Below, in pieces: positions 9,847-19,239 of a DNA stretch of 64,000 nt (positions within the stretch are counted from its first letter, which is position 1; each line of letters begins with the position of its first letter). The stretch lies in NCBI RefSeq assembly GCF_014596725.1, contig NZ_JACVEG010000002.1, forward strand, positions 1 to 64,000, written 5' to 3'. The notes beneath the pieces are model-generated. The model saw only the letters and a program-made list of their open reading frames with translations. It was not told the DNA's origin and did not search any database. A program made the position numbers and the translations under genes. This DNA is from Vibrio sp. Y2-5 (GTDB lineage: Bacteria > Pseudomonadota > Gammaproteobacteria > Enterobacterales > Vibrionaceae).

Positions 9847-10107
9847 TTATTTTAGAGGGTCGTTATCTGGCAATGCATTATGCATCCAAAGCGCAAGTCT
9901 GTGTTTAATGTTTGCGCCGTCGAGCTTGCTGTCAGGTAATGGAGTGATTTGTTTGGCATCGACCAAAAATAGGTAAATCGCTTTTACTCTTACTGGTTGT
10001 GGCGACTTAGGAAGGTCAAAACCTTGCAGTGTTGCCATCTTCCCACCTATCTCAAGCGCCTTCTTAACCAGTTTGTCTTCATTCTTAAGCATGGATTTTT
10101 GTGACAT
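9847..10107 (-). CDS. DUF5062-like small protein
   Basis: An 86-residue soluble helical protein. The pattern LKNEDKLVKKALEIGGKMA, then AIYLFLVDAKQITPLP and IKHRLALWMHNALP, resembles the Vibrio/Shewanella DUF5062 family of about the same length. The ATG at 10107 is chosen for length and for a GAGG nine bases upstream; the frame is open up to a TTG at 10158. Function unknown. The family assignment is from memory and unverified. Confidence 0.6.
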   Translation of the reverse strand: MSQKSMLKNEDKLVKKALEIGGKMATLQGFDLPKSPQPVRVKAIYLFLVDAKQITPLPDSKLDGANIKHRLALWMHNALPDNDPLK

Positions 10108-10352
10108 TGATAGAAGCCTCTTCTTAGTTTCAACTAAGAATACATTAAGTGTCTCCAATGGCGTGTTAGTAAACTCTCATATTGATAAGTTTAGGCTGCA
10201 ACATTCATTAAGTGCTTAAAAAACACACGAAACAGCGAGTTAATGGGAGATTCCATGCAGAGATATTGCGCGATCTGACAACATCAAGCTGACACGTTGA
10301 TGGATAAATGTGAGTCATCGCGGATTGGCTTTCTCGGTAAAAACTTAATGAA

Positions 10353-11069
10353 TCATGAAACCGGGATGATACATACCGCTGTCCAACCATTAGGGTAATC
10401 TGTGAATGGAACCTTATTATCACTGGTTACATGGTTAACTCCGAAATGTTTTAGATCCTCAACTGAATAAGTCCAACCGTCTAAATGCCCTTTCTTATCT
10501 GCAGCAATACAAGATGGTTCTGCTTTCATTAGAGCGAAATCATTCAACTGACCGTAGATAGTAATATCTTCATTTACTCCTATGTGTTTAAAAAAATTGC
10601 GTTCTAATGTGGTTATAGTGTGCCAATGTCTCCAATCATATGAATCTGCATCGGCACCAGGCTTGAAATTCTTTTGTAATGCTCCCCCATGCCACCCTAC
10701 AACAGCTCCCTTGTTAATATGAACTGAGGCAGCCGCAGTAAAAAAATAATTAGCGCAGGAGGAAAAACATTGATCCACTGTTAATGCGATATCGTGATCA
10801 TAAATCCACCGTCCCAACTGCATTGCAGGAATAATATCTCCACCTTCACTCTTAACCGTCATATAACGAATATCACCTTCATATTTTTCTATTTCTGAAA
10901 AGGCATAGTTTATTGAGTCATGGGTGATTTCTCCTCGAAAAAACAACCGGTCATTTTTTACATATATTTTTTTTGCTAATGTGGAAATGTCCTGACTTGC
11001 ACTCACGCTTGAACTATTAGAAAAAGAAATGCTTAAAAATAAAAGAACTAAATAACGACAAGTATTCAA
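10353..11069 (-). CDS. Exported ClpP/crotonase-like periplasmic protein
   Basis: A protein of about 238 residues with an N-terminal signal peptide (NTCRYLVLLFLSISF, cleavage around SASQD). The mature part looks like a ClpP/SppA-type crotonase fold: a strand-turn with SEGGD, then CFSSCANYFFTAA, where the first small-residue turn occupies the place of the nucleophile in Ser peptidases, and VGWHGG. Such proteins resemble COG3904-type predicted periplasmic proteins. The start chosen is TTG at 11069, because GGAGGG lies four bases upstream. An in-frame ATG at 11081 has no Shine-Dalgarno. Protease activity is not assured. Confidence 0.65.
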   Translation of the reverse strand: MNTCRYLVLLFLSISFSNSSSVSASQDISTLAKKIYVKNDRLFFRGEITHDSINYAFSEIEKYEGDIRYMTVKSEGGDIIPAMQLGRWIYDHDIALTVDQCFSSCANYFFTAAASVHINKGAVVGWHGGALQKNFKPGADADSYDWRHWHTITTLERNFFKHIGVNEDITIYGQLNDFALMKAEPSCIAADKKGHLDGWTYSVEDLKHFGVNHVTSDNKVPFTDYPNGWTAVCIIPVS

Positions 11070-11164
11070 AACACCCTCCATAATCAACAGATTGAATATA
11101 GGTGGTAATACTATTCCTTTTATACGAAAAAACAACTCTTAGTAAACTTCGATTGCCTGACAAC

Positions 11165-13051
11165 CTAAATCTTGAATTTATGGACTTGCTCTGTCAGTTC
11201 ATGAGCAAACCTATTTAACACAATTGAATGTTCAGCACCTTTGCTTGCTTCTTCATTTAACTGATCTGAAATTTGCTTAATCAATTCGGTGTTACCATTT
11301 ATTTCACGGCTAACAGCAGCCTGCTGTTCGGCTGCAGTAGCAATATGAGTAAACATATTATTGATATCGACTGCAGAGCTACGAATGATAGAGAATACGT
11401 CCACAGCGTCACTGGTATTCTTCACACTTTGCTCTGCTAACTCATGGCAATGATTCATTCCATTAACCGCTTTCATAGCGGTATTCTGAAGTTGACTGAT
11501 CATTTGACTAATTTCTTCTGTAGAATTTCGAGTCTTCAAAGATAAGCTTCTTACTTCATCCGCGACTACAGCAAAGCCTCTACCCTGTTCACCAGCTCTA
11601 GCTGCTTCAATTGCAGCATTTAGTGCCAATAGGTTAGTTTGTTCTGCAATTTCATTTATTGCCGAAACAATTAGGGTAATTCTTTCCCCCTGTTTATGCA
11701 GCGCATCAACTACGGAGCCAGCATTTTGTACTTCTTCCAACAGCTCGCTAATTGATGCCTGACTTTTATAGACTAAATCGTTCGCGTTTTGACTAACGTC
11801 CGTCATTTGACGCATGCGTTCCGCGGCGTGTTCAGCATTGTCCGCAATATCATCTGTTGTAGCAGACATTTCTGTCATCGCGCTTGCAACCATAATGACC
11901 TCCGCCTGCTGATTGACTATCATCGCTTGTCTCTCATTGGAAGCATCAGAAATAATTTCCGCTTGCTCTTGAACTTCCGCTGAAAGCTGGCTGATAGAAA
12001 ATATTAAGCTGTGCATTTTTTTGACAAATAGATTGAAACTAATTGCTAGTTTTCCAACTTCGTCATTACTTTTAGAGTGGATAGATACGGTGAGATCACC
12101 CTGCCCACTAGCAATATTGTCTAGTTCAGTTGCGACTGTTTTTAGGTTTGACAACAAATATCTCAATATCATTGTCAGCATAATGATAGATACTAAAATA
12201 ATAACTACTGTTGCCAACACCTGATATATTAATAGCTCTTTAACCGGCTCTAACAATAATAATTTCTGACTCATCATAACCAAGTACCAATTAGTATTCG
12301 GTACTGATGAAATCGTGCCCAAGTAATCAATACCATTGATAGATATCGGAATTAACTGCTCGCTGTCTTGTTGCTCAATGAGTGTTTTAACAGAAGAATT
12401 GTTTCTCACAGATGCAAAGATCTCATCTTCTTTAAACTTACTAGAATGCGAGATAATCTTGCCATCTTCAGAAAACAAAACAGAAAAACCATCACCCGGA
12501 ACTTTCACACTCAGGATGTCATTGTGTATTTTATCCAGTGGAATAGATGCCATCGCTACACCACGTAACTTGTTACCAGATAATATTTTTTTTGATACTG
12601 TGGTAATGAGTTTTCCACTGGATGAACCAATATAGGGTTGGCTAAGGTATACCGTATCCCTCGACAATGCATTCTTATACCAAGGACGTATCGTTGGATC
12701 ATAATTATCCTTGGTATTCAAACCTTCTGCTCTGTATGTATCTCCATTCGGTGTACTAAACAACACCGAACCAAATTCTCCAGCACGGCTTACTGTATCG
12801 ATTTCACCTATTAGTACAGAGGCGTCATCAATTCTGTCTAGTGCAGAGGAAAAAGCTTGTAATACATTCATTCTTTGACCAAACCACTCTCCAATAGCTT
12901 CTGCATTTCTTCTTACATAGAGGCTATTTGATATGGAAATGTTATCCATTATTTGTGCTTGAATTCGATTAATAGCAATACTCGCTTGTATTACACTAAA
13001 AATAGATACAATGACGCAGCAAATAACTAAGATTTTCTTAGTAAGAGACAT
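11165..13051 (-). CDS. Methyl-accepting chemotaxis protein (Cache type)
   Basis: A 628-residue chemoreceptor. TM1 lies near residues 6-28, with a periplasmic double-Cache ligand domain at about 35-270 ([26 protein letters not shown] is the typical signature), TM2 at about 273-297, HAMP after it, and a C-terminal signalling domain containing the invariant hairpin tip ([20 protein letters not shown]). There is no C-terminal NWETF tether. It lies directly downstream of the aconitase gene and is co-oriented with it and the sensor kinase, so its likely attractant is the tricarboxylate handled by this locus. That link is inference from position. Confidence 0.93.
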   Translation of the reverse strand: MSLTKKILVICCVIVSIFSVIQASIAINRIQAQIMDNISISNSLYVRRNAEAIGEWFGQRMNVLQAFSSALDRIDDASVLIGEIDTVSRAGEFGSVLFSTPNGDTYRAEGLNTKDNYDPTIRPWYKNALSRDTVYLSQPYIGSSSGKLITTVSKKILSGNKLRGVAMASIPLDKIHNDILSVKVPGDGFSVLFSEDGKIISHSSKFKEDEIFASVRNNSSVKTLIEQQDSEQLIPISINGIDYLGTISSVPNTNWYLVMMSQKLLLLEPVKELLIYQVLATVVIILVSIIMLTMILRYLLSNLKTVATELDNIASGQGDLTVSIHSKSNDEVGKLAISFNLFVKKMHSLIFSISQLSAEVQEQAEIISDASNERQAMIVNQQAEVIMVASAMTEMSATTDDIADNAEHAAERMRQMTDVSQNANDLVYKSQASISELLEEVQNAGSVVDALHKQGERITLIVSAINEIAEQTNLLALNAAIEAARAGEQGRGFAVVADEVRSLSLKTRNSTEEISQMISQLQNTAMKAVNGMNHCHELAEQSVKNTSDAVDVFSIIRSSAVDINNMFTHIATAAEQQAAVSREINGNTELIKQISDQLNEEASKGAEHSIVLNRFAHELTEQVHKFKI

Positions 13052-13123
13052 ATAAAATTAAACCTTATCGACTTTATCTCCAATTTCTATTAAGAAATAA
13101 ACGAACAAAAACTGGATCATGAA

Positions 13124-13153
13124 ATGTACTATCCATAAAAATGGATAGTACAT
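13124..13153 (-). terminator. Perfect 13-bp palindromic hairpin between acnB-like gene and MCP gene
   Basis: ATGTACTATCCAT and its exact reverse complement flank four A's, nine bases past the stop codon of the aconitase gene. The downstream U-tract on the minus strand is poor (TTTCATG), so this may be a transcript-stabilising or attenuating hairpin, or an operator for the chemoreceptor gene. Confidence 0.5.
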
Positions 13154-13161
13154 GTGTTGAA

Positions 13162-15744
13162 TTAAGCAGTAAGAAGATTTAACTCTTTGTTATAAAGAGG
13201 GTCCTTATCAAAAGCCAAGTAATGATAGATTTTGTCTTTATTCTCTTGAAGTCCAGACATTGCCTCTAGATATTCGCCTACCGTCGGAAGCCGTCCAATA
13301 ATTGCCGTAATTGCCGCCAGTTCCGCTGATGCAAGAAACACATTTGTATTTGTTCCCATACGGTTAGGGAAGTTACGAGTAGAGGTTGAAACAACTGTTG
13401 TACCTTCCATTGCTCTCGCTTGATTACCCATACATAGAGAACATCCAGGTTCTTCTATACGTCCACCAAATCGGACGAAGGTGTTAAAACACCCTTCTTT
13501 ACGGAGGCGAACATCGTCCATCTTGGTAGGTGGTGCTAGCCATAATTTCGATTGGACAATTTGGTTCTGTTCTGACAGCAACTGCGCAACCGCTCTGAAG
13601 TGACCAACATGAGTCATACATGAACCAATAAAGACTTCTTCTACCTCAGTTCCTGTTACATCTGACAAAAGCTTCGCATCATCAGGATCGTTAGGACAAC
13701 AGAGAATAGGTTCTTTAATTTCATTGAGGTCAATTTCGATAATTTCTGCATACTCAGCATCTTCATCGGCTTTAATTAGAGTCGGCTCTTTCAACCACGT
13801 TTCAATAGCATGGATTCTATTTGACAGAGCCGTACGATCGCCATAGCCGTTATCTATCATCCAGTTCAACAGAGTGATATTAGACTTCATATGTTCGATC
13901 ACTTTATCTTCTGAAAGTGCAATGCTACAAGCTGAAGAAGACCGCTCAGCAGAAGCGTCCGTTAGTTCGAATGCCTCATCAACACTTAGATGTTCAAGTC
14001 CCTGAATTTCGATGATACGACCAGAAAAAACGTTCTTCTTATTTGCTTTTTCCAGAGTGAGCAAGCCTTTCTGAATAGCGAAATATGGAATCGCGTGAAC
14101 CAGATCTCGCAAGGTAATACCTGCCTGCATCTCGCCGGTAAACCGAACAAGCACAGATTCCGGCATATCTATTGGCATAGTGCCTGTCGTCGCAGCATAA
14201 GCGACCATTCCAGAGCCTGCTGGGAATGAAATTCCCACAGGGAAACGCGTATGGCTGTCTCCACCAGTACCAAGAGTGTCTGGAACCAGCATACGGTTCA
14301 ACCATGAGTGAATGACACCATCGCCCGGACGAAGGGCTATACCACCTCGAGAATGGAAGAAACCCGGTAATGTATCATGCAGTTTGCTATCGATAGCTCT
14401 TGGGTAAGCAGAGGTATGACAGAAAGATTGCATAACAAGGTCAGCGCTAAATTTCGTACAGGCGAGATCTTTTATCTCATCGCGAGTCATACCACCCGTT
14501 GTGTCCTGTGAACCGACAGTAGTCACTTTAGGTGTGCAAAACATTCCAGGTTTTATTCCTTCAACACCGCATGCTCTACCGACTATTTTTTGCGCCTGAG
14601 TAAACGGCCCTGTTGCCTTCTCGCTACCCTTTTCTGTTGATGGCAAGCTTAGTGCGTTACGCACCCGATTCGTTAGAGACTGACCGATTAGGTAAGGAAC
14701 CCGACCACCAGCGCGAACCTGTTCCAAAATTGAATCATGCTTTAACTTGAAGGCCGCAATTTCCGAATTAGAACCGTGCTTACAGATAACACCCTGATAA
14801 GGGTAAATATCGATAACGTCGCCAGTATTTAGCTGAGTAACATCAACTTCAATTGGCAAGCTTCCGGAATCTTCCAGTGTGTTGAAGAATATCGGCGCAA
14901 TTTTCCCGCCTAGTACAACGCCACCAGCCTTTTTATTGGGCACATAAGGAATATTGTCACCGATATACCAAATTAGTGAGTTAGCCGCGGATTTTCGAGA
15001 GGAGCCCGTACCGACAACATCCCCAACAAAGCAGATAGGATGGCCTTTAGATTTTAGCTGTTCTATTTGAGCTACCGGACCGGTGACACCATCTTCATCT
15101 GGATGTACACCATCGCGTGGGTTCTTATACATACTTCTCGCATGTAGAGGAATGTCGGGGCGAGACCAAGCATCCGGAGCAGGTGAAAAATCATCCGTTG
15201 TGCTCTCGCCAGACACTTTAAATACTGTCATCGTCAAGCACTGAGCAACCTCGGGACGACGAGTAAACCATTCTTTGTTTACCCAGCTATCTACCACTTC
15301 CGCTGCGTATTTATTACCCGCTTGCGCTTTAGCAACAACATCATCCGATTTTTCGTAAACCAAGATGATACTTTTCAATTGATCAGCCGCTGTCTGGGCT
15401 AATTCATCGTCATCTAGGATTGTTATGAGCTTATCAACACAATACCCGCCTACCATACTTCCTAACAGCTTTGTTGCTTCTTCTGGGCTAATACCATTTA
15501 CACTTAGCTTCTGTTGCGCGATAGCAAACAGCTTTTCAGCTTTGACAAACGCTGCGTCATCCACGCCTGCTGGAGTTTGATAGGTAATAAGTTCAACCAA
15601 TTCAGCAACGCGTAAGTCATTGGTCTCAGTCTCAAGCAATGAAAAGCAAGCGGTTACCTCTTCAGCAGATAAAGAGGGTTTAGTCACGCCAATCACATCA
15701 CGCTCTTTACACTTATTAATGTAATGCTGGTAAATTGTATCCAT
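13162..15744 (-). CDS. acnB: Aconitate hydratase B (AcnB-type), cluster-associated
   Basis: A protein of 860 residues, close to the 865 of E. coli AcnB. AcnB interconverts citrate, cis-aconitate and isocitrate, and also hydrates 2-methyl-cis-aconitate. The 4Fe-4S ligands appear as Cys709 (GSCMTHVGHF) and Cys768/Cys771 (GCSLCMGNQ), each one residue from the E. coli positions. The N-terminal HEAT-like domain and the swivel domain (GDVVGTGSSRKSAANS) are present. It is downstream of the CitA-like kinase gene (121 bp) and opposite TctCBA-PrpF, so it probably serves tricarboxylate catabolism rather than being the sole TCA enzyme. Whether a second acnB exists in the genome cannot be seen here. Confidence 0.95.
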   Translation of the reverse strand: MDTIYQHYINKCKERDVIGVTKPSLSAEEVTACFSLLETETNDLRVAELVELITYQTPAGVDDAAFVKAEKLFAIAQQKLSVNGISPEEATKLLGSMVGGYCVDKLITILDDDELAQTAADQLKSIILVYEKSDDVVAKAQAGNKYAAEVVDSWVNKEWFTRRPEVAQCLTMTVFKVSGESTTDDFSPAPDAWSRPDIPLHARSMYKNPRDGVHPDEDGVTGPVAQIEQLKSKGHPICFVGDVVGTGSSRKSAANSLIWYIGDNIPYVPNKKAGGVVLGGKIAPIFFNTLEDSGSLPIEVDVTQLNTGDVIDIYPYQGVICKHGSNSEIAAFKLKHDSILEQVRAGGRVPYLIGQSLTNRVRNALSLPSTEKGSEKATGPFTQAQKIVGRACGVEGIKPGMFCTPKVTTVGSQDTTGGMTRDEIKDLACTKFSADLVMQSFCHTSAYPRAIDSKLHDTLPGFFHSRGGIALRPGDGVIHSWLNRMLVPDTLGTGGDSHTRFPVGISFPAGSGMVAYAATTGTMPIDMPESVLVRFTGEMQAGITLRDLVHAIPYFAIQKGLLTLEKANKKNVFSGRIIEIQGLEHLSVDEAFELTDASAERSSSACSIALSEDKVIEHMKSNITLLNWMIDNGYGDRTALSNRIHAIETWLKEPTLIKADEDAEYAEIIEIDLNEIKEPILCCPNDPDDAKLLSDVTGTEVEEVFIGSCMTHVGHFRAVAQLLSEQNQIVQSKLWLAPPTKMDDVRLRKEGCFNTFVRFGGRIEEPGCSLCMGNQARAMEGTTVVSTSTRNFPNRMGTNTNVFLASAELAAITAIIGRLPTVGEYLEAMSGLQENKDKIYHYLAFDKDPLYNKELNLLTA

Positions 15745-15865
15745 AATACTATTCCTATTTTAATGAATAGTACTATTGTCATTACTTTGTATTGTCGGTA
15801 ACGTGATTAATAACTAACTGCCCACGTAGCATAAAGAACACTATGTTTTTTATGAACATAAATTT

Positions 15866-17497
15866 TTATGATTCTTCGGCTAGGCTCATTTCCGTACTGG
15901 GAATATATATGGAGAATAGCGCGCCTCCCAACTCTGATTGATCGACTACAATAGTTCCATTAGAACTGGTTACAATATTATTTATTAGATTCAAGCCAAT
16001 CCCATGATTCGGATCTTTTTTTCTGGTGAATTTTCTATCAAATATTTTATCTATTTCTTGCTCACTAATACCGCAACCACTGTCTTCAACTTCTATTATA
16101 AAATCGTCACCTTCATACACATACAGTCGAACCGTTCGGTCACTACCTTTTGTTGAAATAATAGCTTCAAACGCATTATTTAATAGATTACCAACAATAC
16201 AATTCAGTTCATTTTCACTGATAGGCATGGTATCTGACTGAACATAGCTAAACGGATCGACTTCTAGAACAATGCCAAGCTCTTTAGCTCTTGAGAGCTT
16301 GCTTAAAATTAAAGCTACAAAAGTAGAACACTGAAACATTTTTGACAGGTTAAAAATGTCACTTTGCTTACTTTTATGTTCGTCTTTAATAAAGTTAATG
16401 GCTTTATCGTATTGTTCCATTTGCAGTAAGCCATATACGATTGACAGCTGATTATTAAATTCATGGATTATCGCACGTAAGTTTTCTTTGTCATTGTTGG
16501 CATAATTTATAATTTGCTCGAGTTCTTCTAATCCCTTTTTAATACGTAAGCTAATGACAACACCGGATTTTTCACCTTGCTCATCATACATAAAGCGTCT
16601 GTTCGCAATAAACTCTTCCCCATTGCATGTCATGGGATAGTTTACAATCTCATCCTTGTTTGAAATATCAAAAAATTCAATAGGATATAAGTAGTCTGAA
16701 ATGTGTGAACCATTCACTTTATCGCGCCCATCTAGAATGTTTAGGTCGCGCAAAGCGGAGTCATTAATCACTAAAATCTGGTTAGATTTATCTACAGCGA
16801 CAACACCTTCAAAGACTGTATTAAGTATTCCTTGTCTCAACTTTAAAGCCATCTCAATCTGCTGAGGTGTTTGGTGAGACATTTTTTTTCTGAGGTAATG
16901 AACAAATTTCAAGCTAAAGAAACCAAAGAAAGACAGAAGTAGCAACGCCACTATGAGTGTCGATAAATACCTTTTCGACAACGGACCCAAAGCCTTGTGG
17001 TAATTAATTCCAACGGATACGACACCACAAAATTTTTCATCAAAAAAAACTGGAACTCTCGCTTTTATTAAAAGCTTATTTTCTATTCCCGTACTAATTG
17101 AAGTAACGTCGTTTCCATTTTTTATTTTCTCAAAATCGGCATTCACTAAAGGCTGCCCAACACCTCTACCTTCACTATGATAAAGTCGAATTTGTTGTGT
17201 ATTTGTTATAGAAACATAGTCTATATCTTCTGGAGGAATATAGTTTTCCATTAATCTAGAGATCATAAGGCTATCTTGATTATATACAGCCTGTCTCAGA
17301 TTCTGATTGGATGTGATAAGTTTAGCCTGACTTAATGCGAGAGATTTTATGCTATCAACTCTTACAGAGTTAATATTCTCATAAAGAACATACTCAAATA
17401 CAAATACTACAATAAAAACTGAACATAGCATTATAAGTAAAATTTTCTGAAAAAATGATATCGGCTTCACAATGGTATTTCTCTGAATAAAATTCAC
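15866..17497 (-). CDS. CitA/DcuS-family sensor histidine kinase
   Basis: A 543-residue membrane kinase. TM1 spans about residues 15-38, followed by a periplasmic sCache/PAS-like ligand domain (about 40-170, with YHSEGRGVGQPL), TM2 at about 177-200, a cytosolic PAS (about 220-320), a phosphoacceptor helix with His345 in IIHEFNNQLSIVYGLL and a C-terminal HATPase (N-box GNLLNNAFEA, G-box DSGCGIS). This is the architecture of citrate and C4-dicarboxylate sensors. The start is GTG. It shares a 238-bp divergent promoter region with tctC. The CitB-like regulator at 22114-22812 is its likely partner, although the two genes are split around the transporter operon. Confidence 0.92.
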   Translation of the reverse strand: MNFIQRNTIVKPISFFQKILLIMLCSVFIVVFVFEYVLYENINSVRVDSIKSLALSQAKLITSNQNLRQAVYNQDSLMISRLMENYIPPEDIDYVSITNTQQIRLYHSEGRGVGQPLVNADFEKIKNGNDVTSISTGIENKLLIKARVPVFFDEKFCGVVSVGINYHKALGPLSKRYLSTLIVALLLLSFFGFFSLKFVHYLRKKMSHQTPQQIEMALKLRQGILNTVFEGVVAVDKSNQILVINDSALRDLNILDGRDKVNGSHISDYLYPIEFFDISNKDEIVNYPMTCNGEEFIANRRFMYDEQGEKSGVVISLRIKKGLEELEQIINYANNDKENLRAIIHEFNNQLSIVYGLLQMEQYDKAINFIKDEHKSKQSDIFNLSKMFQCSTFVALILSKLSRAKELGIVLEVDPFSYVQSDTMPISENELNCIVGNLLNNAFEAIISTKGSDRTVRLYVYEGDDFIIEVEDSGCGISEQEIDKIFDRKFTRKKDPNHGIGLNLINNIVTSSNGTIVVDQSELGGALFSIYIPSTEMSLAEES

Positions 17498-17567
17498 TAG
17501 CTCAAAGTATACATAAAATCCCTATGTAAGAAACTAATAGAGTTAAAAATTTCATCCTTTAAAAAAC

Positions 17568-17615
17568 ATGAAGTTAGGATAGTTATCTTATTTTGTCCAT
17601 TAACTTCATACTATC
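17568..17615 (+). promoter_or_regulatory. Candidate operator in the kinase-tctC divergent promoter
   Basis: Bases 17596-17615 (TCCATTAACTTCATACTATC) match 17 of 20 bases of a site upstream of prpF at 20878-20897, and the flanking ATTTT is also shared. The core TAACTTCAT at 17601-17609 recurs inverted as ATGAAGTTA at 17568-17576, centred 33 bp away, three helical turns. This suggests paired binding sites for the locus regulator, most likely the CitB-like protein. Confidence 0.5.
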
Positions 17616-17735
17616 AATTATGTTCCAGATTGATATCAATAACCATCACAATCCTAATCTAATTGGAGCGATATGATTGGTTCTATATTCAAGTTTTTGA
17701 ACCAGCATTAAATCCAATAATTTGAGGATGTAAAT

Positions 17736-18719
17736 ATGAAAAAGTTAATTGCTCTATCAAGCGTTGCAGCTGCATTATTACTTGCAGGCTGTGGGCAAGA
17801 AAACAAAGCAGAAGATAAAGCAGTATACCCAGCAAAACCCATTGAAATGATTATTCCTTTTGGTGAAGGTGGTGCTAGCGATACTTTCGCTCGTAAATTT
17901 TCTACGCTAATGGCCAACGATATGTCTCAACCTATTCAGGCGATCAATAAAAAAGGAAGTAGTGGCCTTGTCGGAATGGTTTATGCGGCTCAACAACCTA
18001 GCGATGGATACACTATCTTAGAAGTGACCCCTTCTATGGTGATTGCGGATGCGCTAGGCGTCAGTAAGGCGGTTAAATTTATGCGTGATTTTGAACCGCT
18101 TGCACGGATTCAATCAGATGTATACGTATTGTGCCTACCTGAAAACAGTCAATTTTCGTCATTCGAAGATCTGGTTAAATTCGGACAAACTCACCCGGTC
18201 ACATTTGGTGGCGTAAGCCCTGGCGGACTGGACGATTTAACTCTTAACGCATTAGCTGATGAAACTGGCGTTCAAGTAAAATTCATCCCTTACCGTTCTG
18301 GTTCAGAAGTAAAAGCGGCTGTACTGGGCGGTGAAGTCGACATTTACTTGGACAAAATTGTATCAGCGGTCAATTACATTAAAGACGGTAAAGTGAAACC
18401 AGTTCTGGTATTGAATGACCAACGTATTGATCAAATTGATGTATTTAAAGAAGTGCCAACTGCCGTTGAACTTGGCTACAACGTTACTATCGGTTCATGG
18501 CGTGGGTTTGTTGTTAAGAAAGGTACAGCTCCAGAAGTTAAACAGTATCTGATTGATAAAATGAAATCGGCCTATGACACAAAAGAATATAAAGACTTTG
18601 CAGAGCTGAACTTAGTTAATATTCGCCCAGGATACCTTGATGCGGAAGGTTTTTATAAACAATGGGAATCTGAATATAAGAAATTTGACAAAGTCGCCAT
18701 TAAAGTTGGGCTTAAATAA
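17736..18719 (+). CDS. tctC: Tripartite tricarboxylate transporter substrate-binding lipoprotein (TctC)
   Basis: A 327-residue periplasmic solute receptor. The lipobox LLLAGC places the lipidated cysteine at residue 19. Downstream come the hallmark of the TctC/Bug family (YPAKPIEMIIPFGEGGASDTFAR) and the VKFIPYRSGSEVKAAVLGGEVDI region. It delivers a tricarboxylate or related carboxylate to the TctAB permease encoded next. Good Shine-Dalgarno (GAGG). First gene of the tctCBA operon, divergent from the kinase gene. The ligand cannot be fixed from sequence, since Bug proteins vary widely. Confidence 0.93.
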   Translation: MKKLIALSSVAAALLLAGCGQENKAEDKAVYPAKPIEMIIPFGEGGASDTFARKFSTLMANDMSQPIQAINKKGSSGLVGMVYAAQQPSDGYTILEVTPSMVIADALGVSKAVKFMRDFEPLARIQSDVYVLCLPENSQFSSFEDLVKFGQTHPVTFGGVSPGGLDDLTLNALADETGVQVKFIPYRSGSEVKAAVLGGEVDIYLDKIVSAVNYIKDGKVKPVLVLNDQRIDQIDVFKEVPTAVELGYNVTIGSWRGFVVKKGTAPEVKQYLIDKMKSAYDTKEYKDFAELNLVNIRPGYLDAEGFYKQWESEYKKFDKVAIKVGLK

Positions 18720-18733
18720 GCGAGGTAAATAAA

Positions 18734-19219
18734 ATGGGCGAGATAATCTTCCATGTATTTCTTTTAACTGTGCTAGGGTTATTTTTTAACGCTTCACTCG
18801 ATATCAACACTGCTCGCATGAGTGACCCAATTGGTCCTGCCGGATTTCCTCAGGTCGTTATTATTTTGGCTGTTTTACTTTTAATCCCTTCACTCTATAA
18901 AGCCTTTAAGGCTTATAAAGCCCAAGGTGAAATTAGTAAGAATAACGGCAAGATTAAAGAGTTAGATCCAGGTTTCCTTGCGGTTTTATCCGTGATTGTC
19001 ATGTTCGTATTGGTTATTGATTATGTCGGTTTTTGGTTTGGCGCGGCCATTATCGTTTCGTCGGTAATGTACATTCTTAATCAAAGAAAGCCATTACAAC
19101 TGGCCTTAACCACTGTAATTAGTGCAATCGCGTTCACTGTTGTATTTGGTAATATTTTGAGCATACCACTTCCGCGCGGTATCAGTATTTTCCAATCAAT
19201 TAGTTACCTACTCTACTAA
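18734..19219 (+). CDS. tctB: Tripartite tricarboxylate transporter small membrane subunit (TctB)
   Basis: A 161-residue inner-membrane protein with four hydrophobic helices, the usual form of TctB. The motif SDPIGPAGFPQVVIILAVLLL near residues 30-51 is typical of the family. It lies 14 bp after tctC and 20 bp before tctA, with its own Shine-Dalgarno (GCGAGG). It works with TctA as the permease part of the sodium-driven TTT importer. Confidence 0.92.
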   Translation: MGEIIFHVFLLTVLGLFFNASLDINTARMSDPIGPAGFPQVVIILAVLLLIPSLYKAFKAYKAQGEISKNNGKIKELDPGFLAVLSVIVMFVLVIDYVGFWFGAAIIVSSVMYILNQRKPLQLALTTVISAIAFTVVFGNILSIPLPRGISIFQSISYLLY

Positions 19220-19239
19220 TATTAATCTGGAGTAAAATA

